The notes under the pieces are model-generated. The model was not told where the DNA came from, ran no database searches, and saw only the letters and a list, made by a program, of their open reading frames with translations. From Desulfuromonadaceae bacterium (lineage in GTDB: Bacteria; Desulfobacterota; Desulfuromonadia; Geobacterales; Pseudopelobacteraceae), in assembly GCA_028681335.1 (NCBI GenBank), contig JAQUIT010000015.1, positions 1 to 64,000 on the forward strand: DNA of 64,000 bases, written 5' to 3'. Position numbers and translations under genes: made by a program. Shown here piece after piece: positions 18,458 to 27,059 of this stretch (position 1 is its first letter; every line of letters starts with the position of its first letter).

Positions 18458-21400
18458 TCAACCATTCGCCCCCATATACGCTGATGACGTCCCTTGCTGC
18501 CAGATATAGCTGTAAATATCTCGCGCAGCAACCTGCTTATCAAAATCAGTAAATGGTGGTGACGGCAGCAGTGGGTAGAGGTGGTCGAGGATGAATACCT
18601 CAACCTCGGCTTGAGTCTGTTCCTTCTGAGTCCACTGTTCCAATGGCGCCAGCAGTGCTTGTATCTCACGCAACAGGCTCCTGCTGGCAATCTTTAGCCG
18701 TTCCCTATCGGCCTTGCTTAGATCATCCCGCAACAGCATGCTGAACAGTGCGTATTCCTCTTCCGTTAATCCTTCTTCCATCACCCGGCGCTGGACTTCA
18801 TCAAGACTGGCAGCCAAGTCAACCAGCCTGGTAAAGGTATCCTCAATGCTGACGCGATCTTTCTCGCGATTGTAATCGGCAATGATCTCTTGATAGCGCT
18901 TGTAGTAGTCCACACGCATCGGATTGCGCTTCAACATATCCGCCAGTTTCTGCTCCACGATCTCGCGTATATCCTGAATAGCTGTGGCTTTGCGACGCAC
19001 TTTGCGGGCAAACTCGTCCCGAAGTTTTTCAAGATCGATATTGCTCAGATCGTAGAAGGTGCTCTCTGCGGGTGGATCAGCGGCTGTTGTCTGTGCGCGG
19101 ATTGCTTCGTTGACAATGCGGTGCAATTCCTTGAGCAAGGCCGTCACATCAGCGGTATCCCGGCGTTCGGTCAGTTTCTTGTATATCGCCTCGATATTGT
19201 CGCGTCGCTCTGCATACAACCAGGCTGCCGGTTCCGTTACCAACCCTTTGAAGCGGATGAATACCTGACGTCCCATGATCTCGAAGCGCCGCTTGGACTC
19301 GTCGGAAGTATAGACCGCCTCAACTGCGTCTGCCAGGACCAGAATGCGAGAAAAACCATGTGCACCGACCAGCTGCATTGCGTCGAAGCCGAGCGACAGC
19401 AGATGCCGTTCAGTCTCCTCAATGACATCCTTCAACGCAACAACACGTTCCTCCAGAGGCGCGACTATCTCTTCTCCGCTGCCGCCTTCATCACCAAGGG
19501 CATACTGAGCCAATGCCTCCCGCAGGCTCTTCAGCATGCCGTTGTAGTCCACGATCAAGCCAAAGTCCTTGCCGGGGAAGCGCCGGTTGGCACGAGCAAT
19601 GGCCTGCATCAGATTATGGGCCTTCATCGGCTTGTCAATATAGAGCGTGGACAGGCACTCCACATCAAACCCGGTCAGCCACATGGCGCAGACAATCGCT
19701 ATGCGGAAAGGATGCTCCGGGTTCTTGAAGGCTGACTCTACATCGATCCGCTTACCGTCAGGGGTTTCGAAGCCCTGCTTCATGATTGCCCGGTGGGGTA
19801 TGATGTTGAAACCCCACTCCTTGAAAGCAGCTACTTCCCCCTGGGCTTCACTGATGATTATCTCAATGATAGTGCTTTCCAGCCAGGCGGCCTGTGCGGC
19901 AAACTGATCCCGCTGGTCTGTCAACAACTGCCTGGTTTCACTGTCACACGGCACAGTCAGGGCTGCCTCACGGGCCAGAACTTCCTTCTTGACGGTAGCC
20001 AGCTTGACCTTCCACCTCGGAATGATCAGCTTATGCATCCGGGCGCAGGTGATTTTGTCGATACAGACCAGCAACGATTTCCCCGATTCCCAGCGGGTGG
20101 CGGCATGCTCCACAAAATCGTCGGCAAGCTTCTCCAGACGATCGTCAGCGGTGATGACTTCATAATCCTTGCCCAGCAGCTTTTCCAGCAGTGCCGTCTG
20201 ATCCTGATCCAGATCCGCCTTCTCTACGGCTTCGGCGATCCGGTCGTTCAGGTCCAGCCTGGCGATGCCCAGCTTCTCTCCCCGGTTTTCGTAAACCAGT
20301 TTGACTGTTGCGCCATCTTCTTCGGAACGTTTGAAGTCATAGCAGGAGATGTACCCACCGAATATTCGCTTGGTCAGGTTGTCATTCTTGAAGAGCGGTG
20401 TGCCGGTAAAGCCGATAAAAGCAGCATTAGGGAGCGCCAGTCGCATGTTGCGAGCCATCTTGCCCGCCTGGGTGCGGTGAGCCTCATCGGAGATTACAAT
20501 GATGTCGTCGCGGCGGCTGTAGGGTTCCTCGGGGTTCACCCCCTGGTTGAACTTATGAATCAGGCTGAAGATATAGCGGTGATTCTCTTTGAGAAGTTGC
20601 TCCAGCTCCTTGCCGGAGCCTGCCCGTGGAGTCTGTTCATCAGCAGCACCGCAGCCGACAAAGGTCCGATAGATCTGGGTGTCCAGATCGTTGCGGTCGG
20701 TCATCAGCACAAAGGTGAAGTTGCCAGGAATGCTCCGGCGCACCTTCTCGGTAAAGAAGGCCATGGAATAAGACTTGCCGGAACCCTGTGTATGCCAGAA
20801 GACCCCCAACTTACCGAGGTCGGGATGGGCAGCCACGGGGAATTGCAGAGTCTTGGGTTCTTCTGCCGGCACCATCGCCAGCATATCGCTGTCAATTGCC
20901 TGTTCCTGGGGCAGCTCGATCACCTTATATTTCAGGCGATCTTCCGGTGGGAACTGTTTCTTCAACTCCTCCTGGAGGACAACCGAGGCCACAGCACAGT
21001 TGACACCCATTACCTGATGATTGCGGGCTACCACTTTGCGTACAGCTCCCGGCTTGCTGGCATCGAACAGGATGAAGTTTTCCAGAATATCCAGCAGCCG
21101 ATCCTTGTCCAGCATGCCATTCAGCAGAACTTCAGCCTCCACACTCCCCTTGTCCTTCTCATCAAGTCGTTTCCACTCACCAAAATGATCCCACTCGCTG
21201 GTGATGGAACCGTAGCGGGCCCGGTGGCCATTGCTGACAATCAGAAAGGCGTTGTGATGGAAGGCGTGCGCAATGACATGCTCATCCATATAATCCTTCA
21301 GGTTGCCGTCGAATCCGGCACGAATGTTCTTGTAGACCGCCTTCAGCTCGATGAAAACCAGCGGCAACCCATTAACGAAGCAGACCAGATCGGCGCGGCG

Positions 21401-21865
21401 GCTGTAGTTGGGTGTTCGCAGCCCTTGGAGCTTCAGCTCGCGAACAGCTACAAACCGGTTGTTCGGTTTTCCGTCGGTTGTCCCGTTCTGAAAGTCGATT
21501 ACCCGTGCCTGAGCATGACGCAGGGTGCCGTTCTGCTCCCGGTAGCTGACCGGAACACCGTCGCGAATCATCTTGTAGAAGGCTTGGTTATGCTGCAGGA
21601 GGGAACGGGTGAAGTCGTGATAGGAAAGTTTGGTAATCGCTTCGTCAACAGCCGAAGCAGGAAGCTGGGGATTCAATGTGACAAGTGCCTGGCGCAGATC
21701 CCGTTTCAGTACCACCTCGCGGGTATCGGCCCGCCCCAGCAGACTGTCAGGGCCGAAGTCCTCCTGGTTCCAGGCGTAGACATTCTCCCAGCCAAGTTCT
21801 TTTTCCAGGTGCTCGGCAAAGGTGGTCTGTACCAGTCGGTCTTCGCTGTTGACATCAGTGATCAT
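18458..21865 (-). CDS. hsdR: Type I restriction enzyme, R (endonuclease/translocase) subunit
   Basis: A 1135-residue HsdR, the subunit that translocates and cuts DNA in the type I complex with HsdM and HsdS. The nuclease domain has RADLVCFVNGLPLVFIELK at about 155-172 (PD-ExK type: D, then E-x-K). The SF2 motor has Walker A HTQGSGKS near residue 358, DEAH near 460 and FTGTPLF near 488. A C-terminal helical domain completes a normal length. I chose the ATG at 21865 because GGAGG lies just upstream; a longer frame begins at a TTG at 21886. It is the last gene of the restriction operon, separated from the AlbA_2 gene by a 211-bp gap with repeated TTGGCTCA boxes that may give it separate control. 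Confidence 0.95.
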   Translation of the reverse strand: MITDVNSEDRLVQTTFAEHLEKELGWENVYAWNQEDFGPDSLLGRADTREVVLKRDLRQALVTLNPQLPASAVDEAITKLSYHDFTRSLLQHNQAFYKMIRDGVPVSYREQNGTLRHAQARVIDFQNGTTDGKPNNRFVAVRELKLQGLRTPNYSRRADLVCFVNGLPLVFIELKAVYKNIRAGFDGNLKDYMDEHVIAHAFHHNAFLIVSNGHRARYGSITSEWDHFGEWKRLDEKDKGSVEAEVLLNGMLDKDRLLDILENFILFDASKPGAVRKVVARNHQVMGVNCAVASVVLQEELKKQFPPEDRLKYKVIELPQEQAIDSDMLAMVPAEEPKTLQFPVAAHPDLGKLGVFWHTQGSGKSYSMAFFTEKVRRSIPGNFTFVLMTDRNDLDTQIYRTFVGCGAADEQTPRAGSGKELEQLLKENHRYIFSLIHKFNQGVNPEEPYSRRDDIIVISDEAHRTQAGKMARNMRLALPNAAFIGFTGTPLFKNDNLTKRIFGGYISCYDFKRSEEDGATVKLVYENRGEKLGIARLDLNDRIAEAVEKADLDQDQTALLEKLLGKDYEVITADDRLEKLADDFVEHAATRWESGKSLLVCIDKITCARMHKLIIPRWKVKLATVKKEVLAREAALTVPCDSETRQLLTDQRDQFAAQAAWLESTIIEIIISEAQGEVAAFKEWGFNIIPHRAIMKQGFETPDGKRIDVESAFKNPEHPFRIAIVCAMWLTGFDVECLSTLYIDKPMKAHNLMQAIARANRRFPGKDFGLIVDYNGMLKSLREALAQYALGDEGGSGEEIVAPLEERVVALKDVIEETERHLLSLGFDAMQLVGAHGFSRILVLADAVEAVYTSDESKRRFEIMGRQVFIRFKGLVTEPAAWLYAERRDNIEAIYKKLTERRDTADVTALLKELHRIVNEAIRAQTTAADPPAESTFYDLSNIDLEKLRDEFARKVRRKATAIQDIREIVEQKLADMLKRNPMRVDYYKRYQEIIADYNREKDRVSIEDTFTRLVDLAASLDEVQRRVMEEGLTEEEYALFSMLLRDDLSKADRERLKIASRSLLREIQALLAPLEQWTQKEQTQAEVEVFILDHLYPLLPSPPFTDFDKQVAARDIYSYIWQQGTSSAYMGANG

Positions 21866-21913
21866 CTGCCCTCCGCAGCTACACAAGCTTCTACCTTGTT
21901 ATTTCGACCCCTA

Positions 21914-22065
21914 TTGGCTCAATCATTTGGCTCACATTTGGTTCATTTACCAATATTACATAATCAATAATTTTATTTATTAAATAGGTAGTTACAAACA
22001 GCAACCCAACGGTATTGGCTCAATTCTATAGAACAAACCTCATAATTCGCCAGATAGTGAGCCAA
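21914..22065. promoter_or_regulatory. Five TTGGCTCA boxes upstream of hsdR, candidate operator
   Basis: In the gap between the AlbA_2 regulator and hsdR, TTGGCTCA occurs at 21914-21921, 21927-21934 and 22015-22022, a one-mismatch copy TTGGTTCA at 21938-21945, and an inverted copy TGAGCCAA at 22058-22065. Such iteration in a short AT-rich promoter region suggests a regulator-binding site that controls hsdR. The obvious candidate binder is the neighbouring protein with a C-terminal winged-helix region (inference). Confidence 0.5.
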
Positions 22066-22076
22066 ATAAATGATCG

Positions 22077-23714
22077 TTATTTGGATGCTAAATTGTAACG
22101 AGCACCATTTCGCTCTCCCACCATCAATACGGCACCAAGTTTTACCAACTCAGCCAAGGCTCTTTTCAATTGTGAGCGACTTACTTCAGATCCAATCCGT
22201 TCGCTAATTTCACCTATTTTAGAATTTGGATAGCGCCGTAAATCTTCGCGCACCAACTCTAATAACCGATGTGGCTCAATACGTTTTAGTGTCGTTGGCA
22301 GTCTGATTCCAGAATCACGGAGAAGATTTGGGTCAACAAAGTAACGGGTAGCTTGAGTCCGTCCGGTACTTTGTACCAGGCCCAGAGCAAGCAGTCTGCC
22401 GAACCATGGTGCAAGTTCATCGGTCGTGCCTACTTCAAAGATCGTTGCCAACTCTCTCGCTGTCAGCCCTTCATGTTGAGCCAACGCAGCCAGAGTAATT
22501 CGTTCACGCTGCGCCAGCTGGTAACGAGAATCCGCATCGGTGACCAGCTTGATGACCTCCGGTTTCATAATTCGGCGCTTGATGGTCACCTTAACCCAGT
22601 CTGCCCCTTCTTCCGGTACTGGAGCTGGACGGCCAGATGAAAGCAGCCGGTCGTAGAGCATATCATAGCCACTGCCTTCCTTCTCCATTAGTCCTAAATC
22701 GTGGAAGACGCTGGCCAGTCCATCATTACGCCGACGGCTGGCATGCAGGATGTTTTGTGGTGTAACGCCCAGTGGTAAACGACCGGGATTGACTACTTCC
22801 AGGCGGTCGGGATGCAGATTGAGAAAGATGTCGCCTCTTTGGGTATAGGGACGATGCACCAGAGCATTGACCAATAATTCTCGGACAACCTTTTCATCAA
22901 ACGCTGGTACTTGACGGCGATAAAGCCCTTCAGCTATCTCGTAACTCTCCCGGAAATCCTGAACCTCACGCCATACGGCATCTACCAGCTCAACAGGCGA
23001 CAAAGCATAGTCATCCCACAGCCACTTGTTGATTTTCTGTCCCAGCTCATCATACTTGATGGCCTGTACCATCGGTGCCGTGCCCAGATTCCGCCGCTGA
23101 ACAGACGTACCAAGAAGCAACACGCCCAAGTGAGTCAACGTTGCACCGTCTGCCAATCCATAGTGGGTCAACAGTTCATCTGCACTCTTCTCCTTGACCG
23201 AATCCTTTGCCCGGTCGGAAGCCCGGATCTCGGCCACAAACGCACTAAACTTGGCAGAATCAGTCTCACCACGAGACACCCGGCTGTCCATTGTTTCCCA
23301 TGGTCGCCCTGGCCTCTCGTCCGCCAGACGCATCACGTCATCACCCACTACCGGCAGACAACTGTCACCCACTCGGATGAAGTAGCGCCCATCGGTTGTG
23401 GATGCAACACCCTGACTACGATGTATGGCCAGGTCGATATATTCACCGCCGTTTTCTGTCTGAACGATACTCGGCAAGAGAACTACATTGACCGTCAGCT
23501 CGGCAATTCGCTTGCGGATAGTATCCAGCAGCTCCGGCAAGATCCTCTGATCGGCAGACGGCATCACAGCATCGTCCTCAATGCCGATCTGCAATCGCCC
23601 ACCCTGGGCATTGGCAAAAGCAACGCAGTCTTTGGCAAGCTCGGGGAAGTCGGCACTCTTGCCGGTTACTGCCCGGAGTGATTTCTTGTCGATGGTCTGA
23701 CCTTCAAGGCTCAT
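22077..23714 (-). CDS. AlbA_2 (Schlafen-like) DNA-binding/ATPase-like regulator with C-terminal winged helix
   Basis: A 545-residue protein. The N-terminal ~120 residues match the AlbA_2/divergent AAA-4 pattern (FANAQGGRLQIGIEDD). A middle portion around 280-380 has LVNALVHRPYTQRGDIF and LGLMEKEGSGYDMLYDRLL, typical of the RecG-like HATPase_c_4 segment. The C-terminal ~150 residues contain winged-helix-like helices (LTARELATIFEVG). Such proteins often sit in type I restriction loci, where their role is not well established; regulation of restriction or an accessory nuclease or RNA-binding function are both possible. The ATG at 23714 has GGAG 8 bases upstream; a frame starting 27 bp earlier lacks a ribosome site. 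It lies 51 bp after the cassette gene upstream. Confidence 0.85.
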   Translation of the reverse strand: MSLEGQTIDKKSLRAVTGKSADFPELAKDCVAFANAQGGRLQIGIEDDAVMPSADQRILPELLDTIRKRIAELTVNVVLLPSIVQTENGGEYIDLAIHRSQGVASTTDGRYFIRVGDSCLPVVGDDVMRLADERPGRPWETMDSRVSRGETDSAKFSAFVAEIRASDRAKDSVKEKSADELLTHYGLADGATLTHLGVLLLGTSVQRRNLGTAPMVQAIKYDELGQKINKWLWDDYALSPVELVDAVWREVQDFRESYEIAEGLYRRQVPAFDEKVVRELLVNALVHRPYTQRGDIFLNLHPDRLEVVNPGRLPLGVTPQNILHASRRRNDGLASVFHDLGLMEKEGSGYDMLYDRLLSSGRPAPVPEEGADWVKVTIKRRIMKPEVIKLVTDADSRYQLAQRERITLAALAQHEGLTARELATIFEVGTTDELAPWFGRLLALGLVQSTGRTQATRYFVDPNLLRDSGIRLPTTLKRIEPHRLLELVREDLRRYPNSKIGEISERIGSEVSRSQLKRALAELVKLGAVLMVGERNGARYNLASK

Positions 23715-23765
23715 ATCTGTTGCTCCAAATAGATTAGCCATATCAATAATAACGACTTTCCAACT

Positions 23766-24650
23766 TCAGAATCGAACCAGCACTGTGAGCAGGTAATCGT
23801 ATTGTTCGTGGATCACACGTTTGTATTCTCCAGAGATGCTAAGGCACGTCGGTACATTGAGACGTGCAACGACGTTCAAGTTTCTCTCCGCCTCGCTGGA
23901 GAGGCTCAAAACCAGTTTACGCGCCTTCAACTGATTGGAACCATCACGCCGCATCTCAAGTAGCGATCGCATATTTGGGTCAGACCACAGGCCGGTCCTG
24001 CGGAGCAAGCGCTCGGCTGCCGTAACGTCGGGAGGCCCACCCTCGAACTCGTCACGCAGGTTCATCTGAGCTTGGAACTTTTCCTTTTCCTTTTCCTTGC
24101 TTTCAGCTGTCACCTGGGCGCCGACACCATGACGTTTACCACCTGCATCCACTGTAGTCTCGCTGGAGCGCATTCGCACTTCGACTTGATCAACGCTGAC
24201 CTCTTTGGCTCCGAGGAGCATGCAGAGATTTGAGAAGTACATGTGCTTAGCCAGAGCAAAGCGCTGAGATGCCAGTAATGCATCCTCGTACGTATCGGCA
24301 TCGTACGGGCTTTGGACCAACATCCCGCCCGAGCGTGCAAGGCCGGCGTCCAGAAGGTTCTGGAGTGCCGCTGGAGGGTGATCTTGAATGCCTACGGGGA
24401 ATCGAAGTACGTAGGCTTCCTCATCAAGTAGTGCCCGCGCTGCGTCCACTTCATAAGCGCACTTTTCAAGATCATGCTGATTGAGAACAAGTATAACTTT
24501 GCGGTTACACGGATCTGATGGGAATGAACCTGCTGCCATTGACATGAACTCCTTTGTGGCCCCACCCAGAATCGACGGGCCATCTATAGTGGATGCGACA
24601 TTCAATGATAGTTGTGCCACGTTTACATATTTGCTGACCTCATTGTCCAC
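23766..24650 (-). CDS. Unknown 294-residue soluble protein, third gene of the GTPase cassette
   Basis: No family recognised. The protein appears soluble. Residues about 50-65 (RKVILVLNQHDLEK) resemble the beta-strand and NKxD-like guanine-specificity motif of GTPases, but no P-loop precedes it, so this may be chance or a degenerate GTPase fold. A charged helix (ESKEKEKEKFQAQ) sits near residue 185, followed by an alpha-rich part and a beta-rich C-terminus. The start is uncertain: the GTG at 24650 overlaps the preceding gene by 28 bp and has no clear ribosome site, suggesting translational coupling. The tight overlap with the membrane protein and GTPase genes implies a joint function. Confidence 0.75.
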   Translation of the reverse strand: MDNEVSKYVNVAQLSLNVASTIDGPSILGGATKEFMSMAAGSFPSDPCNRKVILVLNQHDLEKCAYEVDAARALLDEEAYVLRFPVGIQDHPPAALQNLLDAGLARSGGMLVQSPYDADTYEDALLASQRFALAKHMYFSNLCMLLGAKEVSVDQVEVRMRSSETTVDAGGKRHGVGAQVTAESKEKEKEKFQAQMNLRDEFEGGPPDVTAAERLLRRTGLWSDPNMRSLLEMRRDGSNQLKARKLVLSLSSEAERNLNVVARLNVPTCLSISGEYKRVIHEQYDYLLTVLVRF

Positions 24651-25135
24651 AGCCAGTACGCTATTGACAAGAGAACGAGAACCATTATCCCTGTTACGAC
24701 AACCCGTACGAGCCTCCTCGTAGATGACTTTTTTTTTAGGACTTCGAACGACTCCCGCGCTAAATTAAAGTGCTCGGAGAGGATGTTCCGACTGATCCTC
24801 TTTGCAAAGTCATCAAGCCCGGCCACGACTGAAGCACTGAGTTCCTTGCTAATCTTTAAGTCGTAGTCGCCACTGCAAATGATTGGTGCAGTTCGTCCCG
24901 AGCGATCGCGCTCCATTGAGGGAACTTCCATGACGAAACGGAGCCCGTCGCAGGTAAGTTGGACTCCTCTCCGATCGAAAACTCGCGAACCAGCCTTAAC
25001 GACACCAGAGATAAGCGACACAGCCTCTTGCCTCCGCACCGTGTCGTCCGGAAGAAGGGTTTGCCCATGAACCTCAATGTGGTCTGGTGAGGAATTGTCG
25101 AGAGCCTGCGCCCAATAAATGAACGACTCTTTCAT
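24623..25135 (-). CDS. Unknown membrane-anchored 170-residue protein, second gene of the GTPase cassette
   Basis: No family recognised. Residues 1-140 look like a soluble alpha/beta domain with several beta strands (VQLTCDGLRFVMEV). A basic stretch KKKSSTRR near 135 is followed by one hydrophobic helix (about 141-163) close to the C-terminus, so the protein is probably a tail-anchored inner-membrane protein with its domain in the cytoplasm. Its ATG overlaps the stop codon of the GTPase gene as ATGA, and AGGTG lies upstream, so the two are translated together. Function is unknown; a partner or adaptor of the GTPase is inferred from position. Confidence 0.75.
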   Translation of the reverse strand: MKESFIYWAQALDNSSPDHIEVHGQTLLPDDTVRRQEAVSLISGVVKAGSRVFDRRGVQLTCDGLRFVMEVPSMERDRSGRTAPIICSGDYDLKISKELSASVVAGLDDFAKRISRNILSEHFNLARESFEVLKKKSSTRRLVRVVVTGIMVLVLLSIAYWLWTMRSANM

Positions 25136-25821
25136 GGTTTCACCTGCATGAATATCTTATAGACAAGCGCCTCAGTGTCTTGAACCGTCTTCATACTGCC
25201 CAGAATTACCTTTGTTTCTTTGGACCCGCCGCCATGCGCCACAAGCTCACTCACAATAGGTAACGTTTGGAATTTGTCCGCATAGTCCCCCAATCTGTCC
25301 GCAAAAGCTGCGAACTCGTTGTCCAAATCGCAGTGAGTCCCGATGATAAAGAAACGCGGTCGGGCAGCAGATTTATCTTTAAGGCCTTTAAGCCACCCCC
25401 CGATGTGGCGAAGATCTTCTCTTACTCGCGATTCAACTGCAACATCGCCAGCCATTAGACCGTCTGCCCGGAGCAGGTAAAAGACCAAGTCGGACTTGTT
25501 ATGAAGTTCCTTCCATTCTGCGTACGCTGCCTTGTCACCGGACAAGTCGAGTGTGTCCTTGATCTTGAGGTCCAGGTCCTTGAGTTGTAGGCGTTTAGCA
25601 GCCGCTTTTTCGGGTGCCAAAGTTTGCTTGTACTCTGAGGGAATTGAACCAGAGGTCAGGAACTTGATTAGATGGGTTTTACCTACACCTCGAGCACCGA
25701 GAACGGCAATCCGCTTACCCTTTAGAGCAACGATAATGTCGTTCCAATAAACAGAAAGGGCTGTGCCTCCAAGCATAGAAACTACGCCGGCAACTATCCA
25801 TAATATTATCGGTAAGGCCAT
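25132..25821 (-). CDS. Membrane-anchored small GTPase-like protein, first gene of the cassette
   Basis: A 229-residue protein. Residues 4-26 form a membrane anchor. A P-loop GARGVGKT lies at 42-49, a DxxG switch II candidate (DLSG) near 94, and a guanine-specificity motif of the THCD form near 168, the variant seen in Roc/Rab-like GTPases. The strand FFIIGTHCDL agrees with the G4 strand of the TRAFAC fold. AAGGAG lies upstream of the ATG at ideal spacing. It is 101 bp after hsdS in the restriction operon, and its stop overlaps the next start by 4 bp. A switch that senses or relays a signal at the membrane, with its two partners, is inferred. The substrate nucleotide (GTP) is predicted from motifs, not shown. 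Confidence 0.82.
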   Translation of the reverse strand: MALPIILWIVAGVVSMLGGTALSVYWNDIIVALKGKRIAVLGARGVGKTHLIKFLTSGSIPSEYKQTLAPEKAAAKRLQLKDLDLKIKDTLDLSGDKAAYAEWKELHNKSDLVFYLLRADGLMAGDVAVESRVREDLRHIGGWLKGLKDKSAARPRFFIIGTHCDLDNEFAAFADRLGDYADKFQTLPIVSELVAHGGGSKETKVILGSMKTVQDTEALVYKIFMQVKP

Positions 25822-25922
25822 CTATTCTCCTTGTGCTAATTATGTCTCGGTAATATATCTCCGAAAAGAAGTCATTGCGCCGCTTCTTTTTGCATGCGTT
25901 CACGGGTCTTTGTTGAGCGTGG

Positions 25923-27059
25923 TCATACGCTTATCTCCCCGCTCATCAGCTTTGGCAGCAGCAGGTCGCGAGCGGTGCGGAGTTTATTGTTGTAAATGCC
26001 CAACCGCCGTATCTGTGAGAACATCGGCAAAACATAATCGCTGAAAAGCGCTTGTATTTTGCCGTTTGGAACAACCACCTCAATCTTGTGAACCACTTTC
26101 CGATCCAGTGTCGGAACAGATACGCCACCGTTATACTGGTCAAGCCTTAGTGACGAAAGCATAAAAAAGCCAAACAGAGGGGAAACTCGTCGGAACTCTT
26201 TAACCCATAGGGCCGTATTGAGCGGCCAAAAATCTTCATGGACGTAGTGCACCATGCCAAGGGATCCGCTTCGACCAGTGACTATTCCTGGTGCCTTAAC
26301 CTTTGCCACATTGTGGTAACCATTCACACCTGTTGAGGCATAAATTGGAACGGCGCCCTCCAGACGTGACTGACTTGGAAGGTCAAAACCACGCTGAAGG
26401 ACAAGGGCTGATTCGAGAGGCAACCTCTCCCACCCCTCCGGCACACCATCCACGATGCGGGTATGCTCTCGACCGGGGAAGCGCAGGAGCACAAACCACT
26501 CCTGGTACACCTGCCGCGCCGCATCCTCCAACAGCGCCATCCTCCGCCGGTTGTTTTCGATCAGGTCATCGTAGGTGGAGAGGATGGAGGCAATTCGTTG
26601 TTGTTCTTCAACTTTAGGAACCAGGAATTCAAGTGAGAGTAGTTTCTCCTGGCTCAAATTATCTTGTGCCGCCCCCTGCGTGAATTGCTTGACCCGCTCC
26701 TGAATTGTTGCATCAAACAGGTATTTTACGAATCTTGCATCAGCCTCGGTTGGATCTGAAATGAATCCAATTACACTGTCAGGAAAACAGGCGTCTATCC
26801 CCAGAATTGCCGTATCCGCAATGTTCGCAGCAATAGTTATGCAGAGCGTTCCTGCTGGCCATAATTTGCTCTGAGCCAGTCCAGCCTCACTGTAAGTCTG
26901 ACGATATTCTGTAATGTAGAGTCCCGCATGCTTTACATCACCAGTTTGGATAAACGGGAACGGGCCACCATACAAATGGGCAGCATCACGAGGCCTATGG
27001 CGTGATCGCCCCCGAGACACGTGCCCAAGTTGATCAAGGTGACGTGAAGTCCACCTCAT
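25923..27059 (-). CDS. hsdS: Type I restriction-modification specificity subunit
   Basis: A 378-residue HsdS. The normal two-repeat layout is visible: target recognition domain 1 (about 10-150, containing PFIQTGDVK), a conserved coiled-coil region (about 150-195, EEQQRIASILSTYDDLIENN), target recognition domain 2 (about 200-335) and a second conserved region ending LLLPKLMSGEISV. Each recognition domain reads one half of a bipartite site. The start ATG overlaps the hsdM stop by 4 bp (ATGA), the usual coupling in these operons. The recognition sequence cannot be derived from sequence by eye. Confidence 0.95.
   Translation of the reverse strand: MRWTSRHLDQLGHVSRGRSRHRPRDAAHLYGGPFPFIQTGDVKHAGLYITEYRQTYSEAGLAQSKLWPAGTLCITIAANIADTAILGIDACFPDSVIGFISDPTEADARFVKYLFDATIQERVKQFTQGAAQDNLSQEKLLSLEFLVPKVEEQQRIASILSTYDDLIENNRRRMALLEDAARQVYQEWFVLLRFPGREHTRIVDGVPEGWERLPLESALVLQRGFDLPSQSRLEGAVPIYASTGVNGYHNVAKVKAPGIVTGRSGSLGMVHYVHEDFWPLNTALWVKEFRRVSPLFGFFMLSSLRLDQYNGGVSVPTLDRKVVHKIEVVVPNGKIQALFSDYVLPMFSQIRRLGIYNNKLRTARDLLLPKLMSGEISV

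Noticed and set aside
19793..21970. 725-codon plus-strand frame antisense to hsdR
   Set aside because: No domain or ribosome site seen; the minus-strand frame has all HsdR motifs, so this is a chance open frame.
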